Origin: Vreelandella halophila
Lineage (GTDB): Bacteria > Pseudomonadota > Gammaproteobacteria > Pseudomonadales > Oleiphilaceae
DNA: 64,000 nucleotides
Reading direction: 5' to 3'
Assembly (NCBI RefSeq): GCF_009856365.1
Contig: NZ_WMEX01000005.1
Span: forward strand, 267,946-331,945
Part shown: positions 50,521-60,735 of the stretch, piece by piece
Numbering within the stretch: position 1 is the stretch's first letter
Layout of the letters: the number at the start of each line of letters is the position of its first letter
Position numbers and translations under genes: made by a program
Notes under the pieces: generated by a model
The model's database searches: none
What the model saw: only the letters and a program-made list of their open reading frames with translations
What the model was told of the DNA's origin: nothing

Positions 50521-50937
50521 ATGCCGCGTGAATTCAGTCGTGCCGATCGGGTTGCCGACCAGATCCAGCGGGAGCTGGCGCAGCTGATCCAGCGGGAGGT
50601 CAAGGACCCCCGCCTGGGGATGATCAACATCAGTGAAGTGCGGGTGACCCGGGACTTCGGTTACGCGGACATCTACATCACGCTGCTGAGCACCGAGGAA
50701 CTGGACGAGAACAGCGAAGAGGTCCAAACCAGCCTGGAGGTGCTTCAGCGGGCCTCCGGCTTCCTGCGTGGGCATCTGGGTAAATCCATGCGTCTGCGTG
50801 TGGTGCCCCAGCTGCGTTTCCGGTTTGACCGGTTGGCCGGCCAGAGCCGCCATATGGAATCATTGATCCGCAAGGCGGTGGCCAGTGACGAGCGCCGGAG
50901 CGACGGGGATGACCCGGAGGACGGAGGCGAGGCTTGA
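50521..50937 (+). CDS. rbfA: 30S ribosome-binding factor RbfA
   Basis: 16S rRNA maturation and cold-adaptation factor (138 aa) with a single KH-like domain: RADRVADQIQRELAQLIQREVKDPRLGMINISEVRVTRDFGYADIYIT split over the fold, and LRVVPQLRFRFD. It lies 12 bases after infB; the stop overlaps the truB start (TTGA). Confidence 0.96.
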   Translation: MPREFSRADRVADQIQRELAQLIQREVKDPRLGMINISEVRVTRDFGYADIYITLLSTEELDENSEEVQTSLEVLQRASGFLRGHLGKSMRLRVVPQLRFRFDRLAGQSRHMESLIRKAVASDERRSDGDDPEDGGEA

Positions 50938-51851
50938 GCCGCAGGCGCCGCGGGGAAGACATCAACGGCGTACTGGTGCTCGACAAGCCCGCGGGGATGA
51001 CTTCCAATGCCGCGCTCCAGCAGGTCCGCCGTCTTCTCAATGCCGCCCGGGCCGGGCACACCGGTGCCCTGGACCCGCTTGCAACGGGCGTTCTGCCGCT
51101 CTGCTTCGGGGAGGCGACCAAGTTCGCCCAGCGCCTGCTGGAAGCGGACAAGACCTACCGTACCGTGGCCCGACTCGGCCAGCGCACAAATACCAGTGAT
51201 GCGGATGGCGAGACCGTCCAGGAGAGGGCGCTGCCGTCAGCCCTGGATACAGACGCCGTGGAGTCCGTTCTGGCGCCTTTCCGGGGGGCGATCGAGCAGG
51301 TGCCCTCCATGTACTCCGCCCTCAAGTACCAGGGCAGGCCACTCTACGAGTACGCGCGGGAGGGGCGGACCGTGCCACGCGAGGCACGTCCCATCCGTAT
51401 TGATGAGCTGACGGTGCTGCGGCTTGAAGGTGATGAACTGGAGCTGCGCGTGCGTTGCAGCAAAGGGACCTACATCCGGACCCTGGTGGATGATATCGGC
51501 GAGGCGCTGGGCTGTGGCGCCCATGTGGCCGAGCTGCGCCGGGAGCAGGCCGGGCCCTTTGAGCTGGCACAGGCCCTGACGCTGGATGATCTGGAGAACA
51601 TGGGGCGCGCTGCGGCCCGTGAGTGGCTTCAGCCATCGGATGTGCTGCTTTCGGACCTGCCGGCGACGGTACTGGATGGGCCCCGGGCCATATCGATTTC
51701 CAATGGTCAGGCTGTTACCATATCGCCCTCTGAATCGGCGGTTGATGGCCTCTGTCGACTGTACGATCAGGATGGACGCTTCCTCGGCCTTGCAGAAGGG
51801 GCAGGGGAGGCCATAAGGCCCCGGAGGCTGATGCGTACCGGGGCGTCGTAA
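50934..51851 (+). CDS. truB: tRNA pseudouridine-55 synthase
   Basis: Makes pseudouridine 55 in the T loop of tRNAs (305 aa). The catalytic Asp is in GHTGALDPLATGVLP; KSVEVTVYR-type core appears as VRCSKGTYIRTLVDDIGEALG. A C-terminal PUA-like domain follows. The start is TTG, inside the TTGA overlap with rbfA, with GGAGG upstream. Confidence 0.96.
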   Translation: MSRRRRGEDINGVLVLDKPAGMTSNAALQQVRRLLNAARAGHTGALDPLATGVLPLCFGEATKFAQRLLEADKTYRTVARLGQRTNTSDADGETVQERALPSALDTDAVESVLAPFRGAIEQVPSMYSALKYQGRPLYEYAREGRTVPREARPIRIDELTVLRLEGDELELRVRCSKGTYIRTLVDDIGEALGCGAHVAELRREQAGPFELAQALTLDDLENMGRAAAREWLQPSDVLLSDLPATVLDGPRAISISNGQAVTISPSESAVDGLCRLYDQDGRFLGLAEGAGEAIRPRRLMRTGAS

Positions 51852-51924
51852 GCATACGGTCGGGCTGTAGATATGCGCGGTCCGCTCCGTTCCCATTCAA
51901 AGCATATTCAGGAGAAATCAGAGC

Positions 51925-52194
51925 ATGGCACTGACCAACGAAGAAAAGCAGAAGATCGTCAACGATTACCAGCGCGCCGAGGGAGACACCGGTTCTCCCG
52001 AAGTCCAGATCGCGCTTCTGACGCACAACATCGTGAAGCTGCAGGATCACTTCAAGGACAACAAGCAGGATCACCACTCGCGCCGCGGGCTGATCCGGAT
52101 GGTCAACCAGCGCCGCAAGCTGCTGGACTACCTCAAGCGCAAGAATGCGGATCGCTACGTTGAGATAATCCGCAGCCTTGAGCTCAGGCGCTAA
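51925..52194 (+). CDS. rpsO: 30S ribosomal protein S15
   Basis: Primary 16S rRNA-binding protein (89 aa): [27 protein letters not shown], then [18 protein letters not shown] and [13 protein letters not shown], near identical to family consensus. AGGAG precedes the ATG. A terminator and then pnp follow, as in E. coli. Confidence 0.98.
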   Translation: MALTNEEKQKIVNDYQRAEGDTGSPEVQIALLTHNIVKLQDHFKDNKQDHHSRRGLIRMVNQRRKLLDYLKRKNADRYVEIIRSLELRR

Positions 52195-52209
52195 CGGTCA
52201 AAACATCCT

Positions 52210-52237
52210 CGGCCAGACCTTCGGGTCTGGCCGTTTT
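52210..52237 (+). terminator. Terminator between rpsO and pnp
   Basis: Perfect 10-bp stem CGGCCAGACC/GGTCTGGCCG (52210-52219 and 52224-52233) on a stable TTCG loop, followed by four T. E. coli has an attenuating terminator at the same place, so partial read-through into pnp is likely. Confidence 0.85.
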
Positions 52238-52272
52238 GGTTCTGAACAACGCACGTCTGGAAAGGAGCAACT

Positions 52273-54396
52273 GTGAATCCAGTCAAGAAAACCTTCGAAT
52301 TCGCAGGGTCCACCGTTACCCTCGAGACCGGCCGTATCGCACGGCAGGCCACCAGCGCCGTCCTGGTCACCATGGACGACACCTCCGTTCTGGTTACCGT
52401 CATGGCGGACAAGGAACCGAGCCCGATGCCGTTCTTCCCGCTGGCGGTCCACTACGTGGAAAAGACCTACGCCGTGGGCAAGATTCCGGGGGGCTTCCTC
52501 AAGCGGGAAGGGCCTCTCTCGGAAAAGGAAACCCTGACCTCGCGCCTGATCGACCGGCCCATCCGGCCACTGTTCAAGGATGGCTTCAAGCACGAGACCC
52601 AGGTCATCTGCACCGTCATGTCCTCGAACAAGAACGTGGACCCGGACATTCCGGCCATGATCGGGGCGTCGGCGGCGCTGTCCATTTCCGGGCTGCCCTT
52701 TGAGGGGCCGATCGGCGGCGCGCGCGTTGGCTTCACGGATGAGGATGGCTACTTCCTGAATCCGACCTATGAGAAGCTGGAGGAAAGCCGGCTCAACATG
52801 GTCGTGGCCGGCACCAAGGACGCCGTGCTGATGGTCGAATCCGAAGCGGATCGCCTGACCGAGGACCAGATGCTGGGCGCGGTGCTCTTCGCCCACAACG
52901 AGATGCAGACTGCGATCCAGGGCATCAATGAGTTCGTTGAGGAGGTGAAGCCGACTTCCTGGAACTGGGAAGCCGAGCCCGAGAAGACCGAGCTGAAGAA
53001 CCGCATCAAGGAGCAGTTCGGCAGCGAGATTGAGGCCGCCTACCAGGTCAAGGACAAGCTTGAGCGCCAGGAGACACTGGGCGAGCTGAAAAACCGTGTG
53101 CTCGAAGCACTGGCGTCTGACGAAGAAGGTGGCGAACCCACCGAGAATGACGTGAAGGAATACTTTGGCAAGGTCGAGAAGGAAATCGTGCGTGGGCGCA
53201 TCCTGCGTAACGAGCCGCGTATCGACGGACGTGACAACAACACGGTGCGTCCCATCGATGTGGAGGTCGGGCTGCTGCCCAATGCCCACGGTTCGGCGTT
53301 GTTCACCCGTGGCGAAACCCAGGCGATCGTGACTACGACTCTGGGCACCGCCCGGGATGCCAAGATTGTGGATTCCCTCAAGGGCGAGAGCCGCGATCCC
53401 TTCCTGTTCCATTACAACTTCCCGTCCTACTCCGTGGGCGAGACCGGTCGCATGGGTCCCCCGGGGCGCCGCGAGATCGGCCATGGCCGGCTGGCGCGTC
53501 GTGGTGTTCAGGCGATCATGCCCAAGCATGATGATTTCCCCTACACCATCCGCTGTGTCTCCGAGATCACCGAGTCCAATGGCTCCAGCTCCATGGCCTC
53601 CGTCTGCGGCAGCAGTCTGGCGCTGATGGATGCCGGCGTGCCGGTTAAATCGCCGGTGGGCGGTATTGCCATGGGTCTGGTGAAAGAGGGTGAGGATTTC
53701 GCCGTCCTGACCGACATTCTGGGCGACGAGGACCATCTCGGCGACATGGACTTCAAGGTGGCGGGTACACCGGAAGCGGTTACCGCCCTGCAGATGGACA
53801 TCAAGATCGCCGGGATCACCGAGGAGATCATGGAGATCGCCCTGCAGCGTGCCTATGAGGCCCGTCAGCATATCCTTGGCGAGATGGCCAAGGTCATTTC
53901 CGAGTCGCGGTCGGACGTTGCCCAGAACGCGCCCAAGATGCACACCATGCACATCGACTCCGAGAAGATCCGCGATGTGATCGGCAAGGGTGGCGCCACC
54001 ATTCGCTCGCTGTGCGAGGAAACCGGTGCCTCCATCGATATCGAGGACGATGGCACGGTCAAGATCTACGCGGAGAACTCCGAGCAGGTTGAGAAAGCCA
54101 CGTTCCGTATCATGGAGCTTACCGCCGACGTTGAGGTGGATCGAGTCTACCGTGGTCGGGTGGAGCGCATCGTGGACTTCGGAGCCTTCGTCAATCTGCT
54201 GCCCGGTAAGGATGGCCTGGTGCACATAAGCCAGATCGCCGACCGGCGCATTGAGAGTGTCCGCGAGGAGCTCACCGAGGGCCAGGAAGTGCTGGTCAAG
54301 GTGCTGGACGTGGACCAGCGTGGCCGCGTCAAGCTGAGCATGAAGGAGGTCACGGGCGATGAAGAGCCGGTGGACTTCCGTCTGCCCGGCGAGTAG
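52273..54396 (+). CDS. pnp: Polyribonucleotide nucleotidyltransferase (PNPase)
   Basis: Phosphorolytic 3'-5' exoribonuclease, trimeric, part of the degradosome in many bacteria (707 aa). Two RNase PH domains are joined by a helical domain; active-site stretches include [14 protein letters not shown] [16 protein letters not shown] and [20 protein letters not shown]. The KH domain ([18 protein letters not shown]) starts near residue 560 and S1 ([22 protein letters not shown]) near 626. The start is GTG with AAGGAG 6 bases upstream. Confidence 0.98.
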   Translation: MNPVKKTFEFAGSTVTLETGRIARQATSAVLVTMDDTSVLVTVMADKEPSPMPFFPLAVHYVEKTYAVGKIPGGFLKREGPLSEKETLTSRLIDRPIRPLFKDGFKHETQVICTVMSSNKNVDPDIPAMIGASAALSISGLPFEGPIGGARVGFTDEDGYFLNPTYEKLEESRLNMVVAGTKDAVLMVESEADRLTEDQMLGAVLFAHNEMQTAIQGINEFVEEVKPTSWNWEAEPEKTELKNRIKEQFGSEIEAAYQVKDKLERQETLGELKNRVLEALASDEEGGEPTENDVKEYFGKVEKEIVRGRILRNEPRIDGRDNNTVRPIDVEVGLLPNAHGSALFTRGETQAIVTTTLGTARDAKIVDSLKGESRDPFLFHYNFPSYSVGETGRMGPPGRREIGHGRLARRGVQAIMPKHDDFPYTIRCVSEITESNGSSSMASVCGSSLALMDAGVPVKSPVGGIAMGLVKEGEDFAVLTDILGDEDHLGDMDFKVAGTPEAVTALQMDIKIAGITEEIMEIALQRAYEARQHILGEMAKVISESRSDVAQNAPKMHTMHIDSEKIRDVIGKGGATIRSLCEETGASIDIEDDGTVKIYAENSEQVEKATFRIMELTADVEVDRVYRGRVERIVDFGAFVNLLPGKDGLVHISQIADRRIESVREELTEGQEVLVKVLDVDQRGRVKLSMKEVTGDEEPVDFRLPGE

Positions 54397-54440
54397 TCAT
54401 CAGCGACCAGGGCGCCTTCGGGCGCCGGCTCTGATATCCG

Positions 54441-54471
54441 AAAAAAAGGGTGGCTCCGGCCACCCTTTTTT
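54441..54471 (+). terminator. Rho-independent terminator of pnp
   Basis: GGGTGGC/GCCACCC stem extended by A-T pairs (54442-54454 with 54459-54471) and ending in six T. A smaller GGCGCC-TTCG-GGCGCC hairpin lies just before it at 54411-54426. It closes the long rimP-to-pnp transcript. Confidence 0.9.
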
Positions 54472-54493
54472 CTGTGTGCGTATCAGTCGCGCA

Positions 54494-54519
54494 TAAAAAA
54501 GGCCACCGCGTGGGTGGCC
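54494..54519 (-). terminator. Rho-independent terminator of lon
   Basis: On the minus strand GGCCACC, a five-base loop and GGTGGCC (54519-54501) are followed by TTTTTT (54500-54495). It lies about 200 bases past the lon stop, with the REP pair between. The remainder of 54520-54640 shows no gene or recognised site. Confidence 0.85.
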
Positions 54520-54640
54520 AATGGGCTCTACTCAGATGACAGGAATTCTGAGGATCGGATGCGCCGCAACCGATAATTCATAGTTTAGTTCCTACAGCTC
54601 AGTGCGCTATAGCGGTTTGTCCTTACTCGCGGGGAGGGTA

Positions 54641-54704
54641 TCGCGAGCGGGGCTCACTCCTACGCCAGAGACGCCCCCTCTGTAGGAGCGAGCCCTGCTC
54701 GCGA
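54641..54704. repeat. REPIN-like inverted REP pair between pnp and lon
   Basis: Two 23-base units face head to head: 54641-54663 (minus orientation) and 54682-54704 (plus orientation, beginning GTAGGAGCGAGCC and ending CTCGCGA), separated by 18 bases. They differ at two positions only and match the units at 27031-27085. It lies in the 320-base gap between the convergent pnp and lon genes. Confidence 0.85.
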
Positions 54705-54716
54705 TCCGGTTTGATA

Positions 54717-57164
54717 TCAGTGCGCCCTCCTGCGTGGCGAATCCTCAAAGCACACCCGGTAAACATCGGTGTACTCCTTGGCGAAATGCACCTCCATGCC
54801 TTCCTTCAGATAATCCGGAAGCTCCTCGTAATCGCCCCGGTTGGCTTCCGGCAGGATCAGGGTGTTGATCTTCTGGCGCCGGGCGGCGATCACTTTCTCG
54901 CGGATGCCACCCACGGCCAGCACCTGGCCGGTCAGTGTCAGCTCCCCCGTCATCGCCAGTGTCCTGTGGGGCGCCTCGTTGCGTGCCAGCGACAGGAGTG
55001 CTGTGGCCATGGTCACGCCGGCGCTGGGCCCGTCCTTGGGTGTGGCCCCTTCCGGTACGTGCAGGTGTATGTAGGAGCGATCAAAGAACTCCGGATCGCC
55101 CTTGTACTGTTTCAGGTGGGAAGAGACGAAACTGTGGGCGATGGAGGCGGACTCCTTCATCACATCCCCAAGCTGCCCCGTGAGCGTGAAACCGCGATCC
55201 TGGCTGTGAATGCGTGAGGCCTCAACGCCCATGGTGGCACCGCCCATGGCGGTCCAGGCCAGGCCGGTCACCACACCCACGCCGCGAAGTGCCTTCTCCT
55301 TGCGGAACCAGGGTTGGCCCAGGTAATCGGGCAGGTCCTTCACACCCACCCGGATCGGGCTCCGCTCCGCTTCTTCGGACTCAACCATGCGGACAATGCC
55401 CTTGCGCACGATCTTGTGCAGCTGCTTCTCCAGGTTCCGCACGCCGGCCTCGCGCGCATAGCCCTCGACCACCTGGCGTATGGCGCCGTCGGTGATGTCC
55501 AGCTGCTTCTTCTTCAGGCCGGCCCGCTTGAGCAGCTTGGGCAGCAGGTGGTGCTTGGCGATGTCCACCTTCTCATCGGTGATGTAGCCGGAGAGCCGGA
55601 TGGTGTCCATGCGGTCCAGCAACGCCTGGGGAATGGTGTCCAGCTGGTTGGCGGTACAGATGAACAGTACCTTGGAGAGATCAATCCTCAGGTCGAGGTA
55701 ATGGTCCAGGAATTCGCCGTTCTGTTCCGGGTCCAGGCTTTCCAGCAGCGCGGAGGCCGGGTCGCCCATGAAGGAGTTGCCGATCTTGTCGATCTCGTCG
55801 AGCATGATCACAGGGTTGTTGGTGCCCACTTCCTTGAGCGCCTGGACGAACTTGCCGGGCATCGCCCCGATGTAGGTGCGCCGGTGGCCCTTTATCTCGG
55901 CCTCGTCGCGCATGCCCCCCAGCGAAAAACGGTAGAACTCGCGGCCCAGGGCACTGGCCACGGACTTGCCGATGGACGTTTTGCCAACCCCCGGGGGACC
56001 CACCAGCAGCAGGATGGAGCCGGAGATCTCGCCCTTGAAGGTGCCCTCGGCCAGGAACTCCAGGATGCGGTCCTTGATGTCGTCCAGCCCGTCGTGGTCG
56101 CGGTTGAGGACCCGTCGCGCCTCCTTCAGGTCCAGCTTGTCCTGGGAATGCTGGCCCCAGGGCATCTGGGTCAGCCAGTCCAGGTAGTTGCGGGTGGTAC
56201 CGTATTCCGGGGACCCCTGCTCCAGCACCTGGAACTTTTCGATCTCGTCCTCGAAGCGTTCCTGTACGTTTTCCGGAAGCGACTTCTCCGCCATGCGCTC
56301 GCGGAACATGTCCACGTCGGCGGTCTTGTCGTCCTTGGCAATGCCGAGTTCGCGCTGGATGATCTTGAGCTGCTCGCGCAGAAAGAACTCGCGCTGGTGT
56401 TTCTGCACGCGCTCGTTCACCTCCTCGGTGATCTCCGCCTGCATCTGGGCCACTTCGTGTTCCTTGCGCAGCAGAAGGAGCACCTTTTCCAGGCGGTTGA
56501 GCAGCGGCACGGTATTCAGTATGTCCTGCAACTCCGAGCCCCGGGCGCTGGTGATGGCAGCGCCGAAGTCCGCAAGCGGGGAGCTGTCGTCAGGTCCGAA
56601 GCGCGACAGGTAGTGCTTCACCTCCTCGCCGTAGAGGGGGTTGGTGCGAAGCAGTTCCTTGATGGAGCTGATGATGGCCAGGGTATAGGCCTTGACCTGC
56701 TCGTGGTCCTCGGCCGGCTCCTCGGGGTAGCTGACTTCGGCCAGGTACGGGGGCTCCCGGCGCAGCCAGTGGTCAATGCGGAAGCGGCGGATGCCCTGGG
56801 CGATGAACTGGATCTTGCCGTCCTCGCGGTGGACGTGATGAACGCGTACCGCGCAGCCCATGGTGGCCAGCTGCTCCGGTGCGGGCAGGTCTTCATCACT
56901 CCCGCTCTCGTCGGCTTCGTTCTCGACAAAGCACAGCCCCACCGTCATGTGGCTGGTGTTGTCCAGCCTCTGAAGGGTTTCGTCCCAGGGGTCCTGGTTC
57001 AGCACCACGGGCTGCACCTGGGCCGGCAGAAACGGGCGCCCGGAGAGTGGCATGATGTAGAGCCGCTTCGGGAGCACCTGATAGGGCAGGGCAAGGCCGC
57101 TGCCACTGCCACCCTGGCCGTTGTCATCCCTGCCGATGTATTCGATTGCGTCGCTGTCCGTCAT
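54717..57164 (-). CDS. lon: Lon-family ATP-dependent protease
   Basis: AAA+ serine protease (815 aa) degrading misfolded and regulatory proteins. N-terminal LonN domain ([21 protein letters not shown]), coiled linker, Walker [10 protein letters not shown] near residue 386, and a C-terminal protease domain with catalytic Ser in PKDGPSAGV (near 712) and Lys in [12 protein letters not shown] (near 754). The N-terminus resembles the second Lon paralogue of pseudomonads (AsrA type) more than canonical Lon, and no clpPX is adjacent. The ATG at 57164 has AAGGGGG upstream; the longer frame is rejected. Confidence 0.93.
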   Translation of the reverse strand: MTDSDAIEYIGRDDNGQGGSGSGLALPYQVLPKRLYIMPLSGRPFLPAQVQPVVLNQDPWDETLQRLDNTSHMTVGLCFVENEADESGSDEDLPAPEQLATMGCAVRVHHVHREDGKIQFIAQGIRRFRIDHWLRREPPYLAEVSYPEEPAEDHEQVKAYTLAIISSIKELLRTNPLYGEEVKHYLSRFGPDDSSPLADFGAAITSARGSELQDILNTVPLLNRLEKVLLLLRKEHEVAQMQAEITEEVNERVQKHQREFFLREQLKIIQRELGIAKDDKTADVDMFRERMAEKSLPENVQERFEDEIEKFQVLEQGSPEYGTTRNYLDWLTQMPWGQHSQDKLDLKEARRVLNRDHDGLDDIKDRILEFLAEGTFKGEISGSILLLVGPPGVGKTSIGKSVASALGREFYRFSLGGMRDEAEIKGHRRTYIGAMPGKFVQALKEVGTNNPVIMLDEIDKIGNSFMGDPASALLESLDPEQNGEFLDHYLDLRIDLSKVLFICTANQLDTIPQALLDRMDTIRLSGYITDEKVDIAKHHLLPKLLKRAGLKKKQLDITDGAIRQVVEGYAREAGVRNLEKQLHKIVRKGIVRMVESEEAERSPIRVGVKDLPDYLGQPWFRKEKALRGVGVVTGLAWTAMGGATMGVEASRIHSQDRGFTLTGQLGDVMKESASIAHSFVSSHLKQYKGDPEFFDRSYIHLHVPEGATPKDGPSAGVTMATALLSLARNEAPHRTLAMTGELTLTGQVLAVGGIREKVIAARRQKINTLILPEANRGDYEELPDYLKEGMEVHFAKEYTDVYRVCFEDSPRRRAH

Positions 57165-57244
57165 GGTCCCCCTTCCAGTCACCAAACACCATTGTTCCCG
57201 CAGACATGATGTCTGAATTCCGCAAATCAAGGGGCGGGATCGGG

Positions 57245-57272
57245 TTGAACAACCCGCTGCGGATCCCCATCT
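57245..57272 (+). promoter_or_regulatory. Sigma32 heat-shock promoter of cnoX
   Basis: TTGAAC (57245-57250), 14-base spacer, CCCCATCT (57265-57272): close to the RpoH consensus and very similar to the grpE site. Transcription would start about 35 bases before the cnoX ATG. Confidence 0.8.
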
Positions 57273-57314
57273 AGGGCGACAGTACGGACCACCGCCAATA
57301 CAGGATCCACCATT

Positions 57315-58178
57315 ATGAGTAATTCCGAGTTCATTTTTGATGCCACACTCGAGAACTTCCAGCAGAAGGTGCTGGAAGCGTCCATGAACACGACGGTGGT
57401 GATTGATGTCTGGGCCGAGTGGTGCCAGCCCTGCAAACAGCTCACACCCATCCTGGAAAAACTGGCCGAGGAGTACCGGGGTGCCTTTGTCCTGGCGAAA
57501 GTCAATGCCGAGGAGCAGCAGGAGCTGGCGGGGCATCTGGGGGTACAGAGCCTTCCCAACGTCAAGATCGTGAAACAGGGTCAGTTGCTGGATGAATTCA
57601 ATGGGGCGCTGCCGGAAGGCGAAATCCGCGAGAAGCTGGATCAGCATGTGGATGCGCCGCCGGAAAGCGACCAGGAAAAGGTAAAGCGCCTCTGGTCCGA
57701 GGGGCAGCTTGAGGAAGCGGAAGCTGTGCTGATCCGGATGAATCAGCAGAACCCCGAGGATTATGACGTGCTGATCGATCTGGCTCGCTTGAGGCTGGAG
57801 CAGGAGCAGGTGGAAGAGGCGCGTGCCATCTATGAAAGCCTGCCCGGGGAAGAGCGCCTCAAGCCTGGCGCCAAGCAGCTGGAAGCCCGGTTTGAGTTTG
57901 AGGAGCAGGCGCGGGATATTCCACCCGTGGCGGAGCTCCAGGCCCGCCTGAAAGAGGACCCGTCAGACGTGGCCGCGATGAATCAGCTGGCCACCCACGG
58001 CATCATGGCCGGTGACCACGAAGCCGCCATGGAGCTTCTGCTGAAATCGGTCCAGACCGAGAAGGATTTCGAGGACGGTGCGGCCAAGAACACCCTCATC
58101 AAACTTTTTGATCTGCTGGGCAATGAGAATCAGCTGGTGCGGCAGTATCGGCGGCGCCTGTTTGCGATGATGTACTGA
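57315..58178 (+). CDS. cnoX: Chaperedoxin/co-chaperone CnoX (YbbN), thioredoxin-TPR protein
   Basis: Cytosolic protein of 287 aa. The N-terminal thioredoxin domain has a complete active site WCQPCK (Cys37, Cys40), whereas E. coli CnoX lacks one of the two cysteines. A C-terminal helical TPR-like domain (EGQLEEAEAVLIRM, EQVEEARAIYESLP, GDHEAAMELLLKS) follows. It protects proteins from oxidative aggregation and hands them to DnaK/DnaJ and GroEL. A sigma32 promoter lies upstream. It is divergent from lon, another proteostasis gene. Confidence 0.92.
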   Translation: MSNSEFIFDATLENFQQKVLEASMNTTVVIDVWAEWCQPCKQLTPILEKLAEEYRGAFVLAKVNAEEQQELAGHLGVQSLPNVKIVKQGQLLDEFNGALPEGEIREKLDQHVDAPPESDQEKVKRLWSEGQLEEAEAVLIRMNQQNPEDYDVLIDLARLRLEQEQVEEARAIYESLPGEERLKPGAKQLEARFEFEEQARDIPPVAELQARLKEDPSDVAAMNQLATHGIMAGDHEAAMELLLKSVQTEKDFEDGAAKNTLIKLFDLLGNENQLVRQYRRRLFAMMY

Positions 58179-58236
58179 CTGGCGAAGCAGAGTCGCGTCT
58201 GCGGATTAACAGAAGGTTTCGCGCACGGTTACTTGG

Positions 58237-58265
58237 TTGTCATGGCTCCGGATAGGGCTTATCTT
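58237..58265 (+). promoter_or_regulatory. Predicted sigma70 promoter of the DUF3015 gene
   Basis: TTGTCA (58237-58242), 17-base spacer, TATCTT (58260-58265), about 98 bases before the start codon. The leader downstream has no recognised element. Confidence 0.5.
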
Positions 58266-58362
58266 TCCTGAAGCCCCAGATGACCAAATCGGGGCAAGAG
58301 GATCGGACCACGCCGTGGTCGGTCTGCTATCAAGGAAGTGAACAACCAAGTGGAGATTCAAA

Positions 58363-58842
58363 ATGAGGAAAACACTGTTAGCAGCAGCGCTCGTTGCAAC
58401 TTCTTTCGGTGCCCAGGCAAGTGCACCTGGCGGTTCCGGCTGTGGCTGGGGCAACATGCTGTTTGAAGGCAGCAACGGCATGCCCATGCATCTTCTCGCA
58501 ACCCTGGTGAATGGTACCTCCGGCAACCGCACCTTCGGCATTACCTCCGGCACTAACGGCTGTGACACCAGTGGTGCACTGTCCTACAACGGCGAAAACA
58601 TGCTGGCCCAGGCTGGGGTCATGGAAGAAGTGGCTCAGGATATGGCAATGGGCGATGGCGAAGCACTGACAGCGCTTTCCGTCTCCATGGGTATCCCGGC
58701 TGAAGAGCGCGCCCACTTCAAGAAGACCATGCACGAAAACTTCAACACCATCTTCCCGAGCGAAGACGTGACCGCTGAAGAAGTCATGGGCAACATCCAG
58801 ACCGTCATGAACAAGGACAAGCAGCTGGCAAGCCTCAGCTGA
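58363..58842 (+). CDS. DUF3015 family secreted protein
   Basis: Periplasmic or outer-membrane-associated protein (159 aa). Signal peptide MRKTLLAAALVATSFGAQA, cleavage before SAPGG. The mature part starts with GSGCGWGNMLFEG and has FGITSGTNGCDTSG, the DUF3015 signature with two cysteines likely in a disulfide, then a helical half. Function unknown. A terminator hairpin follows, so it is probably expressed alone. Confidence 0.88.
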   Translation: MRKTLLAAALVATSFGAQASAPGGSGCGWGNMLFEGSNGMPMHLLATLVNGTSGNRTFGITSGTNGCDTSGALSYNGENMLAQAGVMEEVAQDMAMGDGEALTALSVSMGIPAEERAHFKKTMHENFNTIFPSEDVTAEEVMGNIQTVMNKDKQLASLS

Positions 58843-58858
58843 TTGCCACGCCATACCA

Positions 58859-58890
58859 CCGCCCGGCCCTGTGCCGGGCGGTTGTTCCTT
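58859..58890 (+). terminator. Terminator after the DUF3015 gene
   Basis: CCGCCCGGC (58859-58867) pairs with GCCGGGCGG (58873-58881), then the T-rich TTGTTCCTT. It overlaps the region just before the next gene, which starts at 58909. Confidence 0.7.
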
Positions 58891-58908
58891 CCCCCGGGCA
58901 AACCACCG

Positions 58909-60735
58909 ATGAAATCAATAAACCTGGCACTGATACTGGTGCTGGCCAGTGCGCCGTTGTGGGCGCGGGCCACAAATGAGGAACTGGCGGAGCACCCCCG
59001 CTGGAAGGCGCTGCTCCACATCAACGAGGGAACCACCTGGCGGTACCAGGGGCGCAGCTACATCGACGATCCGGAGTTCTTCCTGCATGAATCCGGTGCA
59101 ACCGATGCGCGCGCCGAACTGGAGGCGAGTATTGAACAGCTCCGCCCGGCGGAAAGCGAGGCGCGCTGTGATTTTCCGGCCCGCTACCGTTTCCTGAGCC
59201 AACAGCTGGATTGGCCCGATGACGGGGCCCTGAGCCACTGCAGTGATTACCAGGAGTGGCGCGAGGCCATGCCCGAGGAGCGGGTCGCCCTGATTTTCCC
59301 CGCGTCCTACCTGAACAGCCCGTCCTCCATGTTCGGCCATACGCTGCTGCGCATTGACCGTGGCAACGATGAGGACGGGGTCTGGCTTTCCCGTGCCATC
59401 AACTTCGGCGCCACGGTGCAGGGGCAGGAGAACTCCATTCTCTACATCTACCGGGGGCTGTTCGGCGGTTATCCCGGCTACTTCAGCAATGTCCCCTACA
59501 TGAACAAGATCCGGGATTACGCCCATCTTGAGAACCGGGATATGTGGGAGTACCAGCTCAACCTCACGCAGGGCGAGCGGGAGTGGCTGCTCGCCCATCT
59601 CTGGGAGCTGGAGGATATTGAGTTTGATTACCTGTTTCTGGACGAGAACTGCTCCTTCCGTTTGCTGGAACTGATCCATCTGGCGCGGCCTGACAGTACC
59701 CTGATGGATGACTTCCGTTTTGCGGAGGTACCGGCCAATACCGTGCGCTCACTGGACCGTGCCGGCTTCATTGAGTCGGTGGACTACCGGCCGTCCAAGG
59801 CCAATGAGCTGGATGCACTGGTTGATCGCCTGAGTGCCAGCGAACAGGATCTGGCACTGGCGCTTGCGCGGGACGCCTCCGTGGCCGAAGAAGAAGCTTT
59901 CCAGGCACTGGCGCCCAGGAGCCGCAACCTGGTTGCCCGAGCGGCCTATGCCCATCTTCGGCTGCAGAACCGTGAGGGCGAGCGCAGCCAGGAGGTAGCC
60001 CAGCGTGGCCTTGCCCTGCTGCGGGTGGTGAATCGCACGCCTACCGTTCCCGATATCGACCCGCAGCGTCCCGTGTCGCCGGAGAAAGGCCATGGCACCA
60101 AGATGCTGGCCGCCGGTGGCGGCATGCTGGGTGATCGTGGGTTCGGGGAGCTCCAGGCGCGCTTCAGTTATCACGACTGGCTGGACAACCCGGAGGGCTA
60201 TCTCAACGGGGCGGCGATTGAAGCCTTCAACGCCCGCATCCGCCGGACTGAGGGCGATGACCTGACCCTGGAGCAGCTGGATGTGGTCAATATCAAGTCC
60301 CTTGCGCCGCGCAACCGGTTCCGCAAACCGGTCTCCTGGTTCGTGAACGGTGGGCTGGATCGCCGCTTCATCGGCAGCAAGCGGCATCTGACCCGCCATG
60401 TCCAGGGCGGCCCTGGTCTGGCATGGGAGATGGGGCCCGTCATCCCCTACGCCTATGCCATGGCGAGGGCCGAGAACAACAGTGCGCATGATGTGCTGGT
60501 CTCCACGGCCGCCGGCGCCCGGGCCGGGGTACTCTGGTACGCTGAAAGCTTCCAGCTGGGGCTGGAGGCGGAAGGTCTGTACTATCACAACGACGATCGC
60601 CGCTATCGGCCTTCGGCCACGCTCAACGTGCCCGTGGGCCGCAACCATGCCCTGCGTGCCCGTATTGAGCGGGACGGCGGACCGGACCGGGCTGAAACGG
60701 AGTTCCATCTCTCATGGCGCTATTACTTCGACTGA
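58909..60735 (+). CDS. DUF4105 (Lnb N-terminal periplasmic) domain protein
   Basis: Exported protein of 608 aa. The N-terminal signal peptide (INLALILVLASAPLWARA) is followed by a helical region and the DUF4105 core with FPASYLNSPSSMFGHTLLRID, GLFGGYPGYFSNVPY and DENCSFRLLELIHLARP. The C-terminal third looks like antiparallel beta strands ending in an aromatic residue (HLSWRYYFD), which suggests an outer-membrane barrel. Conserved Ser, His and Cys in the core hint at a papain-like peptidase or amidase; not proven. It overlaps the next gene by 22 bases. Confidence 0.8.
   Translation: MKSINLALILVLASAPLWARATNEELAEHPRWKALLHINEGTTWRYQGRSYIDDPEFFLHESGATDARAELEASIEQLRPAESEARCDFPARYRFLSQQLDWPDDGALSHCSDYQEWREAMPEERVALIFPASYLNSPSSMFGHTLLRIDRGNDEDGVWLSRAINFGATVQGQENSILYIYRGLFGGYPGYFSNVPYMNKIRDYAHLENRDMWEYQLNLTQGEREWLLAHLWELEDIEFDYLFLDENCSFRLLELIHLARPDSTLMDDFRFAEVPANTVRSLDRAGFIESVDYRPSKANELDALVDRLSASEQDLALALARDASVAEEEAFQALAPRSRNLVARAAYAHLRLQNREGERSQEVAQRGLALLRVVNRTPTVPDIDPQRPVSPEKGHGTKMLAAGGGMLGDRGFGELQARFSYHDWLDNPEGYLNGAAIEAFNARIRRTEGDDLTLEQLDVVNIKSLAPRNRFRKPVSWFVNGGLDRRFIGSKRHLTRHVQGGPGLAWEMGPVIPYAYAMARAENNSAHDVLVSTAAGARAGVLWYAESFQLGLEAEGLYYHNDDRRYRPSATLNVPVGRNHALRARIERDGGPDRAETEFHLSWRYYFD

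Noticed and set aside
55068..55082. Match to the GTAGGAGCG head of the REP unit within lon
   Set aside because: Only the first bases match; it encodes a conserved Arg-Ser-Tyr-Ile-His stretch of Lon and lacks the palindromic tail.
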